From an uncultured bacterium (GTDB taxonomy: Bacteria; Bacillota_I; Bacilli_A; RFN20; CAG-826), in contig CASFZN010000020.1 of assembly GCA_949299195.1 (NCBI GenBank), positions 112,903-176,902 on the forward strand: DNA of 64,000 nucleotides. The letters are read 5' to 3'. Positions 45,059-54,706 of the stretch are shown one piece after another (position 1 is the first letter of the stretch; every line of letters starts with the position of its first letter). The notes beneath the pieces were generated by a model that saw nothing but the letters and a program-made list of their open reading frames with translations, was not told the DNA's origin and searched no databases. Made by a program: the position numbers and the translations under genes.

Positions 45059-46213
45059 TTATCTTTTAAATGTTTTCTTGAATTTCTCAAAGAAAGAATC
45101 ACCTTTTTTGATACTTCCTTTATATTCTTCAAGAAGTTTCTTTTGTTCTTTTGAAAGTTGGGTAGGAATTTTTACTTGTAAATGAACATATTCATCGCCA
45201 TATCCATTACCTCTTAATTCCTTAACACCACGATCTTTAAGTCTAAATACTGCTCCTGGTTGAGTTCCAGCAGGAATCTTTAAATCAACCTCTCCATAAA
45301 CTGTAGGAACTGAGATGGTACTTCCTAAACAAACATCGATAAAGTCGATAGGAATTTCAATATGAATGTTATTTCCATCTCTTTTAAAATATTGATGTTC
45401 ATTTACGATAACTTCAATATATAAATCGCCGTTATCTCCGCCATTTATTCCCCTTTCGCCCTTACCTTGGATACGGATTTGTTGACCGGTTTGAATGCCT
45501 GAAGGAATATTGATTTCGACATCTTTTTTAACTTTTTGATATCCTTTTCCTCCACAGGTAGAACATTTATTTTTAATTAACTTTCCACTTCCTCCACAAT
45601 AAGGACATGTGCTTTCAGATTGCATGATTCCAAAGAAAGTTTGGCTTTGTCTTAAAACTCTTCCCTTTCCTCCGCAATGTGGACAAGATTCGAATTCTTT
45701 TCCATCTTTTGCACCAGTACCTTTACAATCTTTACATTTTTCATCATAAGAAATTGGAATTGTAACTTTTTTGCCATTAACAGCATCCATAAAGTTAATT
45801 CTAATTCTCATTAAGGTGTCATCTCCTCTAGAAGTTCTTGTTTCAGAACTACTTCTAGAAGAATATCCGCCACCAAATCCACCGAACATTCTTGATAAAA
45901 TATCATTTAAATCGCCAAAATCACCGCCACCGAAATTAAATCCTTCAAAGCCGCTTCCAGCAAATGGATTAGATCCGCCACTTGCTTGATCAAAGGCGGC
46001 ATGACCAAATTGATCGTAAGTTTTTCTTTTTTGATTATCACTTAAAACTGAATAAGCTTCAGTAGCTTCTTTAAATTTTTCGGCATCACCAGTTTCTTTA
46101 TTATCTGGATGATATTTTTTTGCAAGTTTACGATAAGCGCTTTTTATTTCATCTTGAGAAGAGGTTTTAGAAACGCCTAATATTTCATAATAATCTCTTT
46201 TTTGTGTAGCCAT
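45059..46213 (-). CDS. dnaJ: chaperone DnaJ
   Basis: Hsp40 co-chaperone with all parts: J domain with HPD ([13 protein letters not shown]), Gly/Phe-rich linker (residues 75-115), four CxxCxGxG zinc repeats ([32 protein letters not shown]) and the C-terminal substrate-binding domain. The 384 residues are normal. It is last in the hrcA-grpE-dnaK-dnaJ operon. Confidence 0.97.
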   Translation of the reverse strand: MATQKRDYYEILGVSKTSSQDEIKSAYRKLAKKYHPDNKETGDAEKFKEATEAYSVLSDNQKRKTYDQFGHAAFDQASGGSNPFAGSGFEGFNFGGGDFGDLNDILSRMFGGFGGGYSSRSSSETRTSRGDDTLMRIRINFMDAVNGKKVTIPISYDEKCKDCKGTGAKDGKEFESCPHCGGKGRVLRQSQTFFGIMQSESTCPYCGGSGKLIKNKCSTCGGKGYQKVKKDVEINIPSGIQTGQQIRIQGKGERGINGGDNGDLYIEVIVNEHQYFKRDGNNIHIEIPIDFIDVCLGSTISVPTVYGEVDLKIPAGTQPGAVFRLKDRGVKELRGNGYGDEYVHLQVKIPTQLSKEQKKLLEEYKGSIKKGDSFFEKFKKTFKR

Positions 46214-46233
46214 ACTTATCTCCTTTTTAACAC

Positions 46234-46261
46234 TTAAAAGGGAAACAAAGTTCCCTTTTAA
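46234..46261 (-). other. intercistronic hairpin between dnaK and dnaJ
   Basis: TTAAAAGGGAA (46234-46244), loop ACAAAG, TTCCCTTTTAA (46251-46261). It is a strong stem without a clean T-tail, so it may attenuate or mark a processing site that lowers dnaJ relative to dnaK. Confidence 0.6.
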
Positions 46262-46283
46262 TAATCTTTATACTTTTTACTTA

Positions 46284-48134
46284 TTATTTATCGGTAAAAT
46301 CAGCATCGATTACATCATCGTCTTTTTTAAATGATGAGTTTTCGTTACTTGCTTCTTCACCAGGATTTTGTGCGGAGTCTTGGCCACTTGCACCAGTTTG
46401 TTGAGCTTGTGCTTGTTGCATATAAGCAGCAGCTTTTTCTAAATCTCCAATCTTATTTCTTAAAGTATCGATATCATTGTTATTGAGAGCGTTTTGTAAT
46501 TCATCTCTAATCTTTTCAGTTTCTTCTTTTTGTTTTGGATCAAGAGTATCGCCTTTTTCTCTTAAAGAATTATTGATTTCATTGATATAAGATTCGGCTT
46601 TATTTCTTAATTCAGCTTCTTCTTTCCTCTTTTCATCAGCTTCTTTATTGATTTCAGCTTCTCTAACCATTCTATCGATTTCTTCTTTACTTAAGCCATT
46701 ACTACCAGAAATAGTAATTTCTTGTTCTTTTTGTGTATCTAAATCTTTTGCACTAACTTTAACGATACCATTAACATCGATATTGAAGGTAACTTCGATT
46801 CTTGGAGTTCCTCTTGGAGCTGGTTTAATTCCTGAAAGTTGGAAATGACCTAATAATTTGTTGTCTTTTGCAATTGGTCTTTCACCTTGATAAACCATAA
46901 TATCGACTGCTGGTTGGTTATCTGCTGCAGTTGAGAAGATTTGTGATTTTGTGGTTGGAATAGTGGTATTTCTATTGATTAATGGAGTCATAACGCCACC
47001 CATAGTTTCAATACCTAAGGTTAATGGAGTAACGTCAAGAAGAATAACATCTTTAACATCACCACTTAAGATACCACCTTGGAAAGCAGCACCGATAGAA
47101 ACAGCTTCATCTGGGTTAACTGAGAAATTTAATTTTTTACCAGTAACTTTAGAAACTAATTCTTGAACTGCTGGCATTCTAATAGAACCACCAATTAATA
47201 AGACTTCATTAATATCGTTATATGATAATTTTGCATCTCTAATTGCATCTTGTAATGGTTTTAAACATCTATCTAATAAGTGTTTGGTTAATTCTTGGAA
47301 TTTAGCTCTTGTTAAGGTTGTTTCAAAAGAAATTGGTCCGCTACTTCCCATTCCAATGAATGGTAAGGAAATAGTTGTTTCCATATTACTTGATAATTCA
47401 ATTTTAGCTTTTTCAGCTGCATCTCTATATCTTTGAAGAGCCATTTTATCGTTAATATTGACTCCGTATTGTTGTTGAATTTGAGCTTTGATCCAATCAG
47501 CAACGACCATATCCCAGTCATCACCACCGAGTTTATTATCGCCAGCTGTAGAAATAACTTCGAATGTTCCGTCTCCTATATCAAGAATAGAAACGTCAAG
47601 TGTACCACCACCTAAGTCAAAGACACAGATTTTTTCGCTCTTATCTTTACCTAAACCATAAGCTAAAGCTGCAGCTGTAGGTTCATTAATAATACGAACA
47701 ACATCTAATCCTGCGATAGTACCAGCATCTTTTGTTGCTTGTCTTTGAGCATCATTGAAATATGCAGGAACAGTAATAACTGCTTTTTTAACTTCGTGTC
47801 CAATATTGGTTTCAGCATATTTTTTCATATAAGCTAAAACTTTTGCGGAAATTTCTTGAGGTGTGAAATCTTTATTTAAGCAGTTAATATGAACTTTTTC
47901 ATCACTACCCATCTTTCTTTTAATAGATGCAACAGTGTCTGGGTTAGTAATTGCTTGTCTTTTTGCAGCATTACCAACAACTTCTTCGCCGTTTGGTTTA
48001 AATCCAACGACTGATGGAGTTGTCATTGTTCCTTCTGGGTTTGGAATAACTTTAACAGTTCCATCGCTTTGAAGATATGAAACAACAGAGTTTGTTGTAC
48101 CTAAGTCAATACCTAAAATAATTTCTTTTGCCAT
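46284..48134 (-). CDS. dnaK: chaperone DnaK (Hsp70)
   Basis: ATP-dependent chaperone. Signatures are [16 protein letters not shown]-type start ([13 protein letters not shown]), [14 protein letters not shown] and [17 protein letters not shown]. The nucleotide-binding domain lacks the insertion seen in Gram-negative DnaK, as in Bacillota. The C-terminal tail is rich in Ala/Gln and ends in [18 protein letters not shown] precedes the ATG. Confidence 0.98.
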   Translation of the reverse strand: MAKEIILGIDLGTTNSVVSYLQSDGTVKVIPNPEGTMTTPSVVGFKPNGEEVVGNAAKRQAITNPDTVASIKRKMGSDEKVHINCLNKDFTPQEISAKVLAYMKKYAETNIGHEVKKAVITVPAYFNDAQRQATKDAGTIAGLDVVRIINEPTAAALAYGLGKDKSEKICVFDLGGGTLDVSILDIGDGTFEVISTAGDNKLGGDDWDMVVADWIKAQIQQQYGVNINDKMALQRYRDAAEKAKIELSSNMETTISLPFIGMGSSGPISFETTLTRAKFQELTKHLLDRCLKPLQDAIRDAKLSYNDINEVLLIGGSIRMPAVQELVSKVTGKKLNFSVNPDEAVSIGAAFQGGILSGDVKDVILLDVTPLTLGIETMGGVMTPLINRNTTIPTTKSQIFSTAADNQPAVDIMVYQGERPIAKDNKLLGHFQLSGIKPAPRGTPRIEVTFNIDVNGIVKVSAKDLDTQKEQEITISGSNGLSKEEIDRMVREAEINKEADEKRKEEAELRNKAESYINEINNSLREKGDTLDPKQKEETEKIRDELQNALNNNDIDTLRNKIGDLEKAAAYMQQAQAQQTGASGQDSAQNPGEEASNENSSFKKDDDVIDADFTDK

Positions 48135-48157
48135 AATAATCTTTACCTCCTTGAAAT

Positions 48158-48913
48158 CTATTTAGTTTCTTCTTTTTGATTACTTTCTTCACTAGTTTCT
48201 ACTTCATGAGCACTTACTTTAACCATTGCTGGTCTAACTAAATGATCATAAAGTCTATATCCTTTTAACATAACTTCTTTTACAAGATTTTCTTCGCCAT
48301 CACTTTGAATTTTATCGACTGCTTGCATATTTTTCTCATTAAATTTTTCATCAAGCTTTGGTTCGATAACTTCAACTCCTTCATTTCTTAAGATATTAAG
48401 AAGTGAGGTATAAACGAATTGGAATCCAATTAAGAAGTTCTTTGTTTCTTCGCTATTTGGTTGATATTTAAGGGAAATATCGAATGAATCTAATACTGAT
48501 ATAAGATCATGGATGAAACCTTCTAAACGATATTTAACACTTTCACTATGATCTTTTTCGATATCTTTTCTTAAATTTGCCATGTCTGCGAAAGCTTTAT
48601 AATATTCGTTTTTCCACTTTTCACATTCAGCTTTATATTTTTGAATCTCTTCGTTATTTTTTTCTCCCTTTTCTTTTTTAAGGGCTTCAAGTTCAGCCTT
48701 ATATTTTAAAATTTCAGCTTCAGCTTTTTCGTTTTTACTTTTTTTAAGAGCTTCTAACTCTTTTTTAAGTTTTTGAATCTCTTCTTCTTTCTTTTGAAGT
48801 CTTTTTGAAGAGACTTTTTTATCAAATTTATCTTCGTTTTCTAAACGTTCAAGTTCAGATTCAATATAATCACGATCTAATAAATCTACCTTAGTATTAA
48901 GCTCGTCCATCAT
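48158..48913 (-). CDS. grpE: nucleotide exchange factor GrpE
   Basis: Exchange factor for DnaK. A long charged coiled coil with repeats ([28 protein letters not shown]) precedes the GrpE core ([59 protein letters not shown]). AAGGAGG fits the ATG at 48913 or the adjacent one at 48910, not the in-frame ATGs further upstream. The start overlaps the hrcA end by 17 nt. Confidence 0.93.
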   Translation of the reverse strand: MMDELNTKVDLLDRDYIESELERLENEDKFDKKVSSKRLQKKEEEIQKLKKELEALKKSKNEKAEAEILKYKAELEALKKEKGEKNNEEIQKYKAECEKWKNEYYKAFADMANLRKDIEKDHSESVKYRLEGFIHDLISVLDSFDISLKYQPNSEETKNFLIGFQFVYTSLLNILRNEGVEVIEPKLDEKFNEKNMQAVDKIQSDGEENLVKEVMLKGYRLYDHLVRPAMVKVSAHEVETSEESNQKEETK

Positions 48914-49934
48914 TACTTCCTCCTTCATCATCACCTGAAGAATTATTAAGATGTGCTTTTAATTCTTCAATCGTATATTCAAGTGCTGATAACACTTGTT
49001 CATAATTCATTCTTTTTGGTCCAATAATTGCGATTTTTCCATAATTTTCGCCATCAGCAGAGATTTCTTTTGAAATAATTGTCATATCGCTATTATCTCT
49101 AAGACCAAGGTTATTTTCTTTATTAGCTTCATTGATGATTTGATTGAGTTTATCAGGATTTGAGAATAAATCGAATAATTTCTTTAATCCATCAACATCA
49201 TCTTTAAACTCAGGTTGAACTAATAAATTTTCTTTTCCATAAACGGTACTACGATCTTTACTTCTCATTTCAGAGAATGTTTTAACTAAACTTGTAAAGA
49301 TATAGTTGAAATCGTTTATATAGTCTTCAATTAAAGGTTTTAAGCTTTCAAGTTTTTCAACTAACTCACTAACCTTAGTTCCTTTAAGACGTTTATCAAG
49401 CATTTCCATACATTTTTTAACGTCTTCCATTGAAACATTTTCTTTTAAGATAAACGTTTTATTTTCAACATATCCTTTATCAGTAATGAAGATTGCTGAA
49501 CAGCTATTTTCAGTTAAAGGTATAAGTTGAATGCTTAATAAAGATTCATCAGAAGCATTAGGACCTAAAACTACGCTAGTAAGGTTAGTCATCGATGAAA
49601 GAATTTCACAACTTTCAGCAATAACCTCTTCTACGGATTTTGAGGTTGCAAAGATACTTTGAATTTCATTTTTAAAAGACTCATCGACCTTTTTATCCCT
49701 TAAGTGTTCAATATAATATTTATAACCTAAGGTTGAAGGGACTCTGCCACTACTGGTATGAGTTTTTTCTAATAATCCATCTTTTTCAAGTTCGGCCATT
49801 TCGTTTCTAATAGTGGCGCTTGAATAAGGTAAATTATATTTTTCGATTAAATAATGAGAACCAACTGGTTCAGCATTTTTAACGAAGTCTTCTATAATAA
49901 GTTTGAGTATTTTTTGTTTCCTATTTAATTCCAT
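48897..49934 (-). CDS. hrcA: heat-inducible transcription repressor HrcA
   Basis: Repressor of the chaperone genes that binds CIRCE. N-terminal winged helix (ILKLIIEDFVKNAEPVGSHYL; SSATIRNEMAELEKDGLLEKT), a GAF-like middle and the GPKRMNYEQVLSALEYT end. The 345 residues are normal. Two CIRCE elements flank its promoter, so it controls itself and the whole operon. No SD is seen before the ATG. Confidence 0.96.
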   Translation of the reverse strand: MELNRKQKILKLIIEDFVKNAEPVGSHYLIEKYNLPYSSATIRNEMAELEKDGLLEKTHTSSGRVPSTLGYKYYIEHLRDKKVDESFKNEIQSIFATSKSVEEVIAESCEILSSMTNLTSVVLGPNASDESLLSIQLIPLTENSCSAIFITDKGYVENKTFILKENVSMEDVKKCMEMLDKRLKGTKVSELVEKLESLKPLIEDYINDFNYIFTSLVKTFSEMRSKDRSTVYGKENLLVQPEFKDDVDGLKKLFDLFSNPDKLNQIINEANKENNLGLRDNSDMTIISKEISADGENYGKIAIIGPKRMNYEQVLSALEYTIEELKAHLNNSSGDDEGGSNDGRA

Positions 49935-49946
49935 AAAACAATATTA

Positions 49947-49973
49947 ATAGCACTCATTTTTCTTAAGTGCTAA
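49947..49973. promoter_or_regulatory. CIRCE operator 1
   Basis: ATAGCACTC, 9 nt, AAGTGCTAA: one mismatch per arm from TTAGCACTC-N9-GAGTGCTAA. It lies in the leader, just downstream of the expected transcription start. Confidence 0.92.
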
Positions 49974-49977
49974 CAAT

Positions 49978-50006
49978 ATGATAGATACAAAGTTTGGCAC
50001 TGTCAA
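49978..50006 (-). promoter_or_regulatory. sigma-A promoter of the hrcA operon
   Basis: On the - strand TTGACA (50006-50001), a 17-bp spacer and TATCAT (49983-49978). CIRCE 1 lies downstream and CIRCE 2 covers the -35 hexamer. Confidence 0.85.
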
Positions 50007-50020
50007 GTTAAAAGTGCTAA
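49994..50020. promoter_or_regulatory. CIRCE operator 2, imperfect
   Basis: TTGGCACTG, 9 nt, AAGTGCTAA: two mismatches in the left arm and one in the right. It spans the -35 box of the hrcA promoter and runs into the stop codon of hemW. Confidence 0.8.
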
Positions 50021-51138
50021 ATATTTTTAAAAAGTTTTAAAAGTATAAAATCTAAAATTATAAGTCCTTTATCGGTGCATTTAAAATATCCCTTATTTAT
50101 CGTGATTAAGGAATCTTTTTTTAATTCTTCAACAATATTTTTATATTTAATTAAAAAGTCATTTTTAAAATTTTTTTGATATTTTTTTAAGGAAAAACCT
50201 CTTTCTAAACGAAGGTTGGTTAAAAGGAAATATTCTTCTTTTAAAACTTCATTTAATTCTTCTTTTTCAATGTCTCTTATTCCACTTAAATATTTATTAA
50301 TGGAAGGCAAAATTTTATAGCGATAATTATCAATATATCCACTAGCAGAAATCCCGATAGCTAAATATGGTTTATTTAGCCAATAGTTTAAATTATGACG
50401 AGAATATTTTTTATTTTTAGCAAAGTTTGAAACTTCATATCGCTCAAATCCGTTTTCCCTTAACCTATTTAATAATAAATCATAAAATAAACGAGAATCA
50501 TCTTCATTTTGGAGAGGATATTTTTTTAAATAAAATATTGATCCTTCTTCAACAATTAAGGAATAGATTGAAAGATGGTTAATATCTAATTTAATAAAAT
50601 TAGTTAAATCTTCATTTAATTCTTCTAAGGTTTGATTTTTAAATCCATAAATTAAATCAACATTAATGTTTTTAATATACTTTTTAACTAATTTTATTAA
50701 ATTAAAATAATCAATATCATAATCTCTATTTATTTCTTTTAAGATTCTTTTATTAAATGATTGGATGCCAATAGAAATACGATTAATTTCGTATTTTTTT
50801 AATAATTTTAAAAGTTGTTCATCAATATCTTCAGGATTACATTCGATAGTAAATTCACTATTTCTTTTTTTTAAAAAAGAAAGATTAGATAGAAGTTTTT
50901 CTAAATTCACTCTACTTAAAATAGACGGAGTTCCTCCGCCTATATAAAGAGTTTCGAATTTATAAAATTTATCTTTAATTTTAGAAATATCTTTTATAAG
51001 TTCTTCAATATATAAATCTTCCATTTCCTTGTTTTTAACCATCTTTACAAAATCACAATAAGGGCAGGTATTTTTACAAAAAGGAATATGAATATATAAA
51101 CTATTGATTTTTATTTTCTTTGTCTTTTTCGCCTTCAT
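50017..51138 (-). CDS. hemW: radical-SAM protein HemW
   Basis: Related to oxygen-independent coproporphyrinogen oxidase but of the HemW (haem chaperone) type: SLYIHIPFCKNTCPYCDF with the CxxxCxxC cluster, YIGGGTPSIL, and ISIGIQSFNKRIL. The frame is open to an ATG at 51180, which would overlap the upstream gene by 80 nt. I prefer the ATG at 51138 (38-nt overlap), which leaves 13 residues before the LYIHIP strand. Neither has a clear SD. The usual neighbour lepA is two genes upstream. Confidence 0.88.
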   Translation of the reverse strand: MKAKKTKKIKINSLYIHIPFCKNTCPYCDFVKMVKNKEMEDLYIEELIKDISKIKDKFYKFETLYIGGGTPSILSRVNLEKLLSNLSFLKKRNSEFTIECNPEDIDEQLLKLLKKYEINRISIGIQSFNKRILKEINRDYDIDYFNLIKLVKKYIKNINVDLIYGFKNQTLEELNEDLTNFIKLDINHLSIYSLIVEEGSIFYLKKYPLQNEDDSRLFYDLLLNRLRENGFERYEVSNFAKNKKYSRHNLNYWLNKPYLAIGISASGYIDNYRYKILPSINKYLSGIRDIEKEELNEVLKEEYFLLTNLRLERGFSLKKYQKNFKNDFLIKYKNIVEELKKDSLITINKGYFKCTDKGLIILDFILLKLFKNI

Positions 51139-51364
51139 TATAATTTTTAAATTCTTCTTCTGTTTTAGGATCTTCAACATCCTCTAAATAACGAGACATA
51201 GTTTCTTCAGCAATCTCTTCTTCAGTTGGTTTTTCATCCTTTTTATTACGATTGAGAAGTTTATAAATTAAGAATGAAATTCCTCCAATAAGAGCAAAAA
51301 GTACGATAATTGCGATTAAAATGAACCATGGTTCGTTATATATTTCACCTGCAAAAACAAACAT
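51101..51364 (-). CDS. small membrane protein with acidic tail, unknown
   Basis: An 87-residue protein with one membrane helix (FILIAIIVLFALIGGISFLIY, about 14-34), a short KLLNRNKK stop-transfer segment and a very acidic tail to the end. I do not recognise it. It starts 14 nt after the Fic-like gene with AGGAGA upstream, and its end overlaps hemW. Confidence 0.7.
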   Translation of the reverse strand: MFVFAGEIYNEPWFILIAIIVLFALIGGISFLIYKLLNRNKKDEKPTEEEIAEETMSRYLEDVEDPKTEEEFKNYNEGEKDKENKNQ

Positions 51365-51377
51365 TTAAATAAATCTC

Positions 51378-52748
51378 CTAATTCTTTTTAACTGGTTTAT
51401 AAATGAACTTATTCTTTAAAAGTTCTTTTCTATAATATCCCAAAAAGACCAAATTATCCATAGCAACTCTTGCAGTTTCATATGCACAACCGACCTCTTT
51501 TTTATATTGAGAAATGGTATAAGCCATACCTACAGTACAGTGACGAGCATAAAAGTAAGCTTGAGCATGACTTAAATTAGGATTCATTTCTTTAAGATGT
51601 TCTTCGAGTCTTTTTGCTTCAACTTCATTTAATCCAGTAGGAACATTTTCGATTGCGACTGATTTAGAGAAATTAATTGGATTTGGTGATTTATCATCCA
51701 TTTTAACTTCAATTTCAGCTTCAAGAGATGATAAATCAGGCATTTCGCTAGAAACATCTTTATCTTCTTGGAACATTTCATGTCTTACTTCACTAGTTTC
51801 AGCAATTGAAAGATATTTATTAACTTCATCAATGATTCCATTAATTTTAGATAAAACATAATTTAAAACATAGGTTAAATCTAAGGATTTTTGTGCTTCA
51901 ATGATATGTTTTTCTAATTCTTCCTTATCATCTAATAAGATTTCAAAAGGTAAGGTAGCTCCTAAATCATCAAGTCCTGCATTAGCAAGAACATTTTTGA
52001 AAGTTAAAATAGCGATTTCTTCACTATATGTTTCCATTGGTTTAACGTAATAAACGTAATATAAAGCACAGCTTGCTTTAACAAGCATTCCAACATTATC
52101 ATCATTTAAAAATGCGACTAAATCGTTCATTGATTTATCAATAGAGGTGGTAGGAATACCTAAATAGAGTTTATTAATTAAAACTTTAGATAAACTGTTG
52201 GTGATTTCGCTTTTTCTAAATTCGGTAACTTCACTTCCTTGGATTGTAGATAAATATCCTTTAAAAGTATTCAAATTTATATCAGAAATATAGTCTTTTT
52301 CGAGTTTTTCTAAAGTTAAATAATAATGATATATAATCATTAATTCTGGTGATAATGATTGAACGTTTTTATTTAAAATGCGGTTTAAAGAAACTTCATC
52401 TAAAACGAGATTATAATGAGTTGCAACACTCTCTAAAACGCTTTTATATGCTAATTTTTTATAAGAATATTCATTTTTATTAACGAGTAAACGTATATAT
52501 TTTGAATATAAACGAAGCATTTTTCTTTCAGCTGCATTAACTTTTTCATTCAAAGTTGGAGTTAAACAGATTGAATAATTTGCATCGGTAATATGTCTTA
52601 ATTTAGTAAGCATTGAAAAATTGCTACGATATTCTAAAACGGAGTTCCAAATACTATCGATCATTGGAGTTTTCATGTATTCGGAAACTTCTTTTTTAGT
52701 AGCATAAACTTCATTAGAGAATTTAATTGCTAAATCGTTACTTGCCAT
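51378..52748 (-). CDS. degenerate Fic-fold protein with winged helix
   Basis: A 456-residue protein; AAAGGAG places the start at 52748 (not 52790). The segment FRKSEITNS, then GIPTTSIDKSMNDLVAFLND and KASCALYYVYYVKPMETYSE, follows the layout of Fic proteins, but the catalytic HPFxDGNGR is replaced by KPMETYSEEIA, so AMP transfer is unlikely. The last 60 residues (YTISQYKKEVGCAYETARVA, then LVFLGYYRKE) form a winged helix as in many Fic proteins. It may be a regulator. It lies between lepA and hemW. Confidence 0.72.
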   Translation of the reverse strand: MASNDLAIKFSNEVYATKKEVSEYMKTPMIDSIWNSVLEYRSNFSMLTKLRHITDANYSICLTPTLNEKVNAAERKMLRLYSKYIRLLVNKNEYSYKKLAYKSVLESVATHYNLVLDEVSLNRILNKNVQSLSPELMIIYHYYLTLEKLEKDYISDINLNTFKGYLSTIQGSEVTEFRKSEITNSLSKVLINKLYLGIPTTSIDKSMNDLVAFLNDDNVGMLVKASCALYYVYYVKPMETYSEEIAILTFKNVLANAGLDDLGATLPFEILLDDKEELEKHIIEAQKSLDLTYVLNYVLSKINGIIDEVNKYLSIAETSEVRHEMFQEDKDVSSEMPDLSSLEAEIEVKMDDKSPNPINFSKSVAIENVPTGLNEVEAKRLEEHLKEMNPNLSHAQAYFYARHCTVGMAYTISQYKKEVGCAYETARVAMDNLVFLGYYRKELLKNKFIYKPVKKN

Positions 52749-52824
52749 ATTTTTTCTCCTTTTTGTAAATATATAAACTTGTGTAATCATTATAATATAA
52801 AGTTTAAATTTATAAAAGAAAAAA

Positions 52825-52872
52825 TACTAAAAATCTACTAAATTAATACTAAAAAACTACTAGAAAACTACT
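52825..52872 (-). repeat. 11-bp phased AGTA array, 5 units (after lepA)
   Basis: TACT at 52825, 52836, 52847, 52858 and 52869, each exactly 11 bp apart. The last unit reaches the lepA stop codon; the others fill the gap before the Fic-like gene. Confidence 0.85.
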
Positions 52873-54682
52873 AATTATCTTCATCAACGCTTAAAATGCT
52901 CATGAATGCTTCTTGTGGTAATTCGACACTTCCGACCATTTTCATGCGCTTTTTACCTTCTTTTTGCTTTTCTAAGAGTTTACGTTTTCTTGAAATATCG
53001 CCTCCGTAACACTTAGCTAAAACATCTTTTCTTACAGCTTTGATGTCACAACGAGCAATAACTTTTCCATTTACTGAAGCTTGAACTGGGACTTCAAATT
53101 GTTGACGAGGAATAACTTCTTTTAATTTTGAAGTTAATCTTTGGCCCTTATGATAAGCATCCGGTTTATAAACAATCGATGATAAAGCATCAATTACATC
53201 GCCATTTAATAAAATATCCATCTTTGCTAAATTACTAACTTTATATTCGCTGATTTCATAGTCTAAAGAAGCGTATCCTTTTGTATAAGATTTTAATTTA
53301 TCAAAAAAATTATAAATAACTTCGCTTAAAGGTAACTCATAAATGATAATTCTACGTGTTTTATCGAAATATTCTTGATCTAAATAGATGCCACGTTTTT
53401 CTTGGCATAACTGCATAATTGGACCAATATATTCTTCAGGGGTCATAATTGAAGCTTTAACATATGGCTCTTCAATCGATTTAATTAAGGTTAAATCAGG
53501 CATTTTTGAAGGGTTATCAAGTTCAATTGTTGTTCCGTCGGTTAAATTAACCTTATATATAACGCTTGGAGCAGTCAAAATAAGGTCAAGATTATATTCT
53601 CTTTCAAGTCTTTCTTGAATAACGTCCATATGTAAAAGACCTAAAAATCCACATCTAAATCCAAATCCTAAAGCTTGAGAAGTTTCAGCTTCAAAAATTA
53701 ATGACGAATCACTTAAACATAATTTGTCTAAGGCATCTTTTAAATCTTGATATCTTTTTGAATCGGTTGGATAAATTCCACAATAAACCATCGGTTTAAT
53801 TTGGCGATATCCAGGAAGTGCACTATCTGCTGGATTATCTTCTAAGGTGATGGTATCACCAACATGAACATCCTTAATATCTTTAATTTGTCCGCATAAA
53901 TAACCAACTTCTCCACAGTTTAATTCTCCGGTTGATACTTCTTTTGGAGTTCTAATTCCTACCTCTGTTACTAAAAAGGTTTTATTAGATTTCATTAAAT
54001 GAATCTTATCTCCAACCTTAACTTTTCCGTCTTTTATTCTAATTAAAACAACGACTCCACGATAAGAATCGTAATAGCTATCAAAAATTAAAGCTTTTAA
54101 TGGGTTATTATTATCGCCACTAGGACATGGAACATCACTTACTACTCTTTCTAAAATTTCACGGATATTTTCACCAGTTTTAGCACTAACGCAAACAGCT
54201 GATTCGCCGTCTAATCCGATTCTTTCGCTCATTTCTTCCTTACAAAAATCAATTCTTGCGCTAGGAAGGTCAATTTTATTTATACAAGGAATAATTTGAA
54301 GATCATTATCGATTGCTAAATATAGGTTTGCTAAAGTTTGGGCTTCAATTCCTTGAGTTGCGTCAACTACTAAAACAGCACCTTCACAAGCCGCTAAAGA
54401 ACGCGATACTTCATAAGTAAAGTCAACATGCCCAGGAGTATCGATTAAATTAAAAATATAAGATTCGCCATCAAGAGCATTATATTTGATAGTTACTGCA
54501 TTTAGTTTGATGGTAATTCCTCTTTCTCTTTCTAAATCCATAGAGTCAAGAATTTGGTCTTTCATCTCTCTTTTATCGATAGTTTCGGTTAATTCTAAAA
54601 TACGATCGGCAATTGTCGATTTACCATGATCGATATGAGCGATAATGCTAAAATTTCTAATCCTACTTTTGTTATATTCCAT
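52871..54682 (-). CDS. lepA: elongation factor 4 (LepA)
   Basis: Translational GTPase: G1 [17 protein letters not shown]2 [11 protein letters not shown]3 DTPGHVDF, G4 NKIDLPSA, followed by the LepA-specific C-terminal domain ending in [20 protein letters not shown]. The 603 residues are normal. An array of phased AGTA repeats starts at its stop codon. Confidence 0.97.
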   Translation of the reverse strand: MEYNKSRIRNFSIIAHIDHGKSTIADRILELTETIDKREMKDQILDSMDLERERGITIKLNAVTIKYNALDGESYIFNLIDTPGHVDFTYEVSRSLAACEGAVLVVDATQGIEAQTLANLYLAIDNDLQIIPCINKIDLPSARIDFCKEEMSERIGLDGESAVCVSAKTGENIREILERVVSDVPCPSGDNNNPLKALIFDSYYDSYRGVVVLIRIKDGKVKVGDKIHLMKSNKTFLVTEVGIRTPKEVSTGELNCGEVGYLCGQIKDIKDVHVGDTITLEDNPADSALPGYRQIKPMVYCGIYPTDSKRYQDLKDALDKLCLSDSSLIFEAETSQALGFGFRCGFLGLLHMDVIQERLEREYNLDLILTAPSVIYKVNLTDGTTIELDNPSKMPDLTLIKSIEEPYVKASIMTPEEYIGPIMQLCQEKRGIYLDQEYFDKTRRIIIYELPLSEVIYNFFDKLKSYTKGYASLDYEISEYKVSNLAKMDILLNGDVIDALSSIVYKPDAYHKGQRLTSKLKEVIPRQQFEVPVQASVNGKVIARCDIKAVRKDVLAKCYGGDISRKRKLLEKQKEGKKRMKMVGSVELPQEAFMSILSVDEDN

Positions 54683-54706
54683 AATTCTTTAAATATTATC
54701 AAAAAC

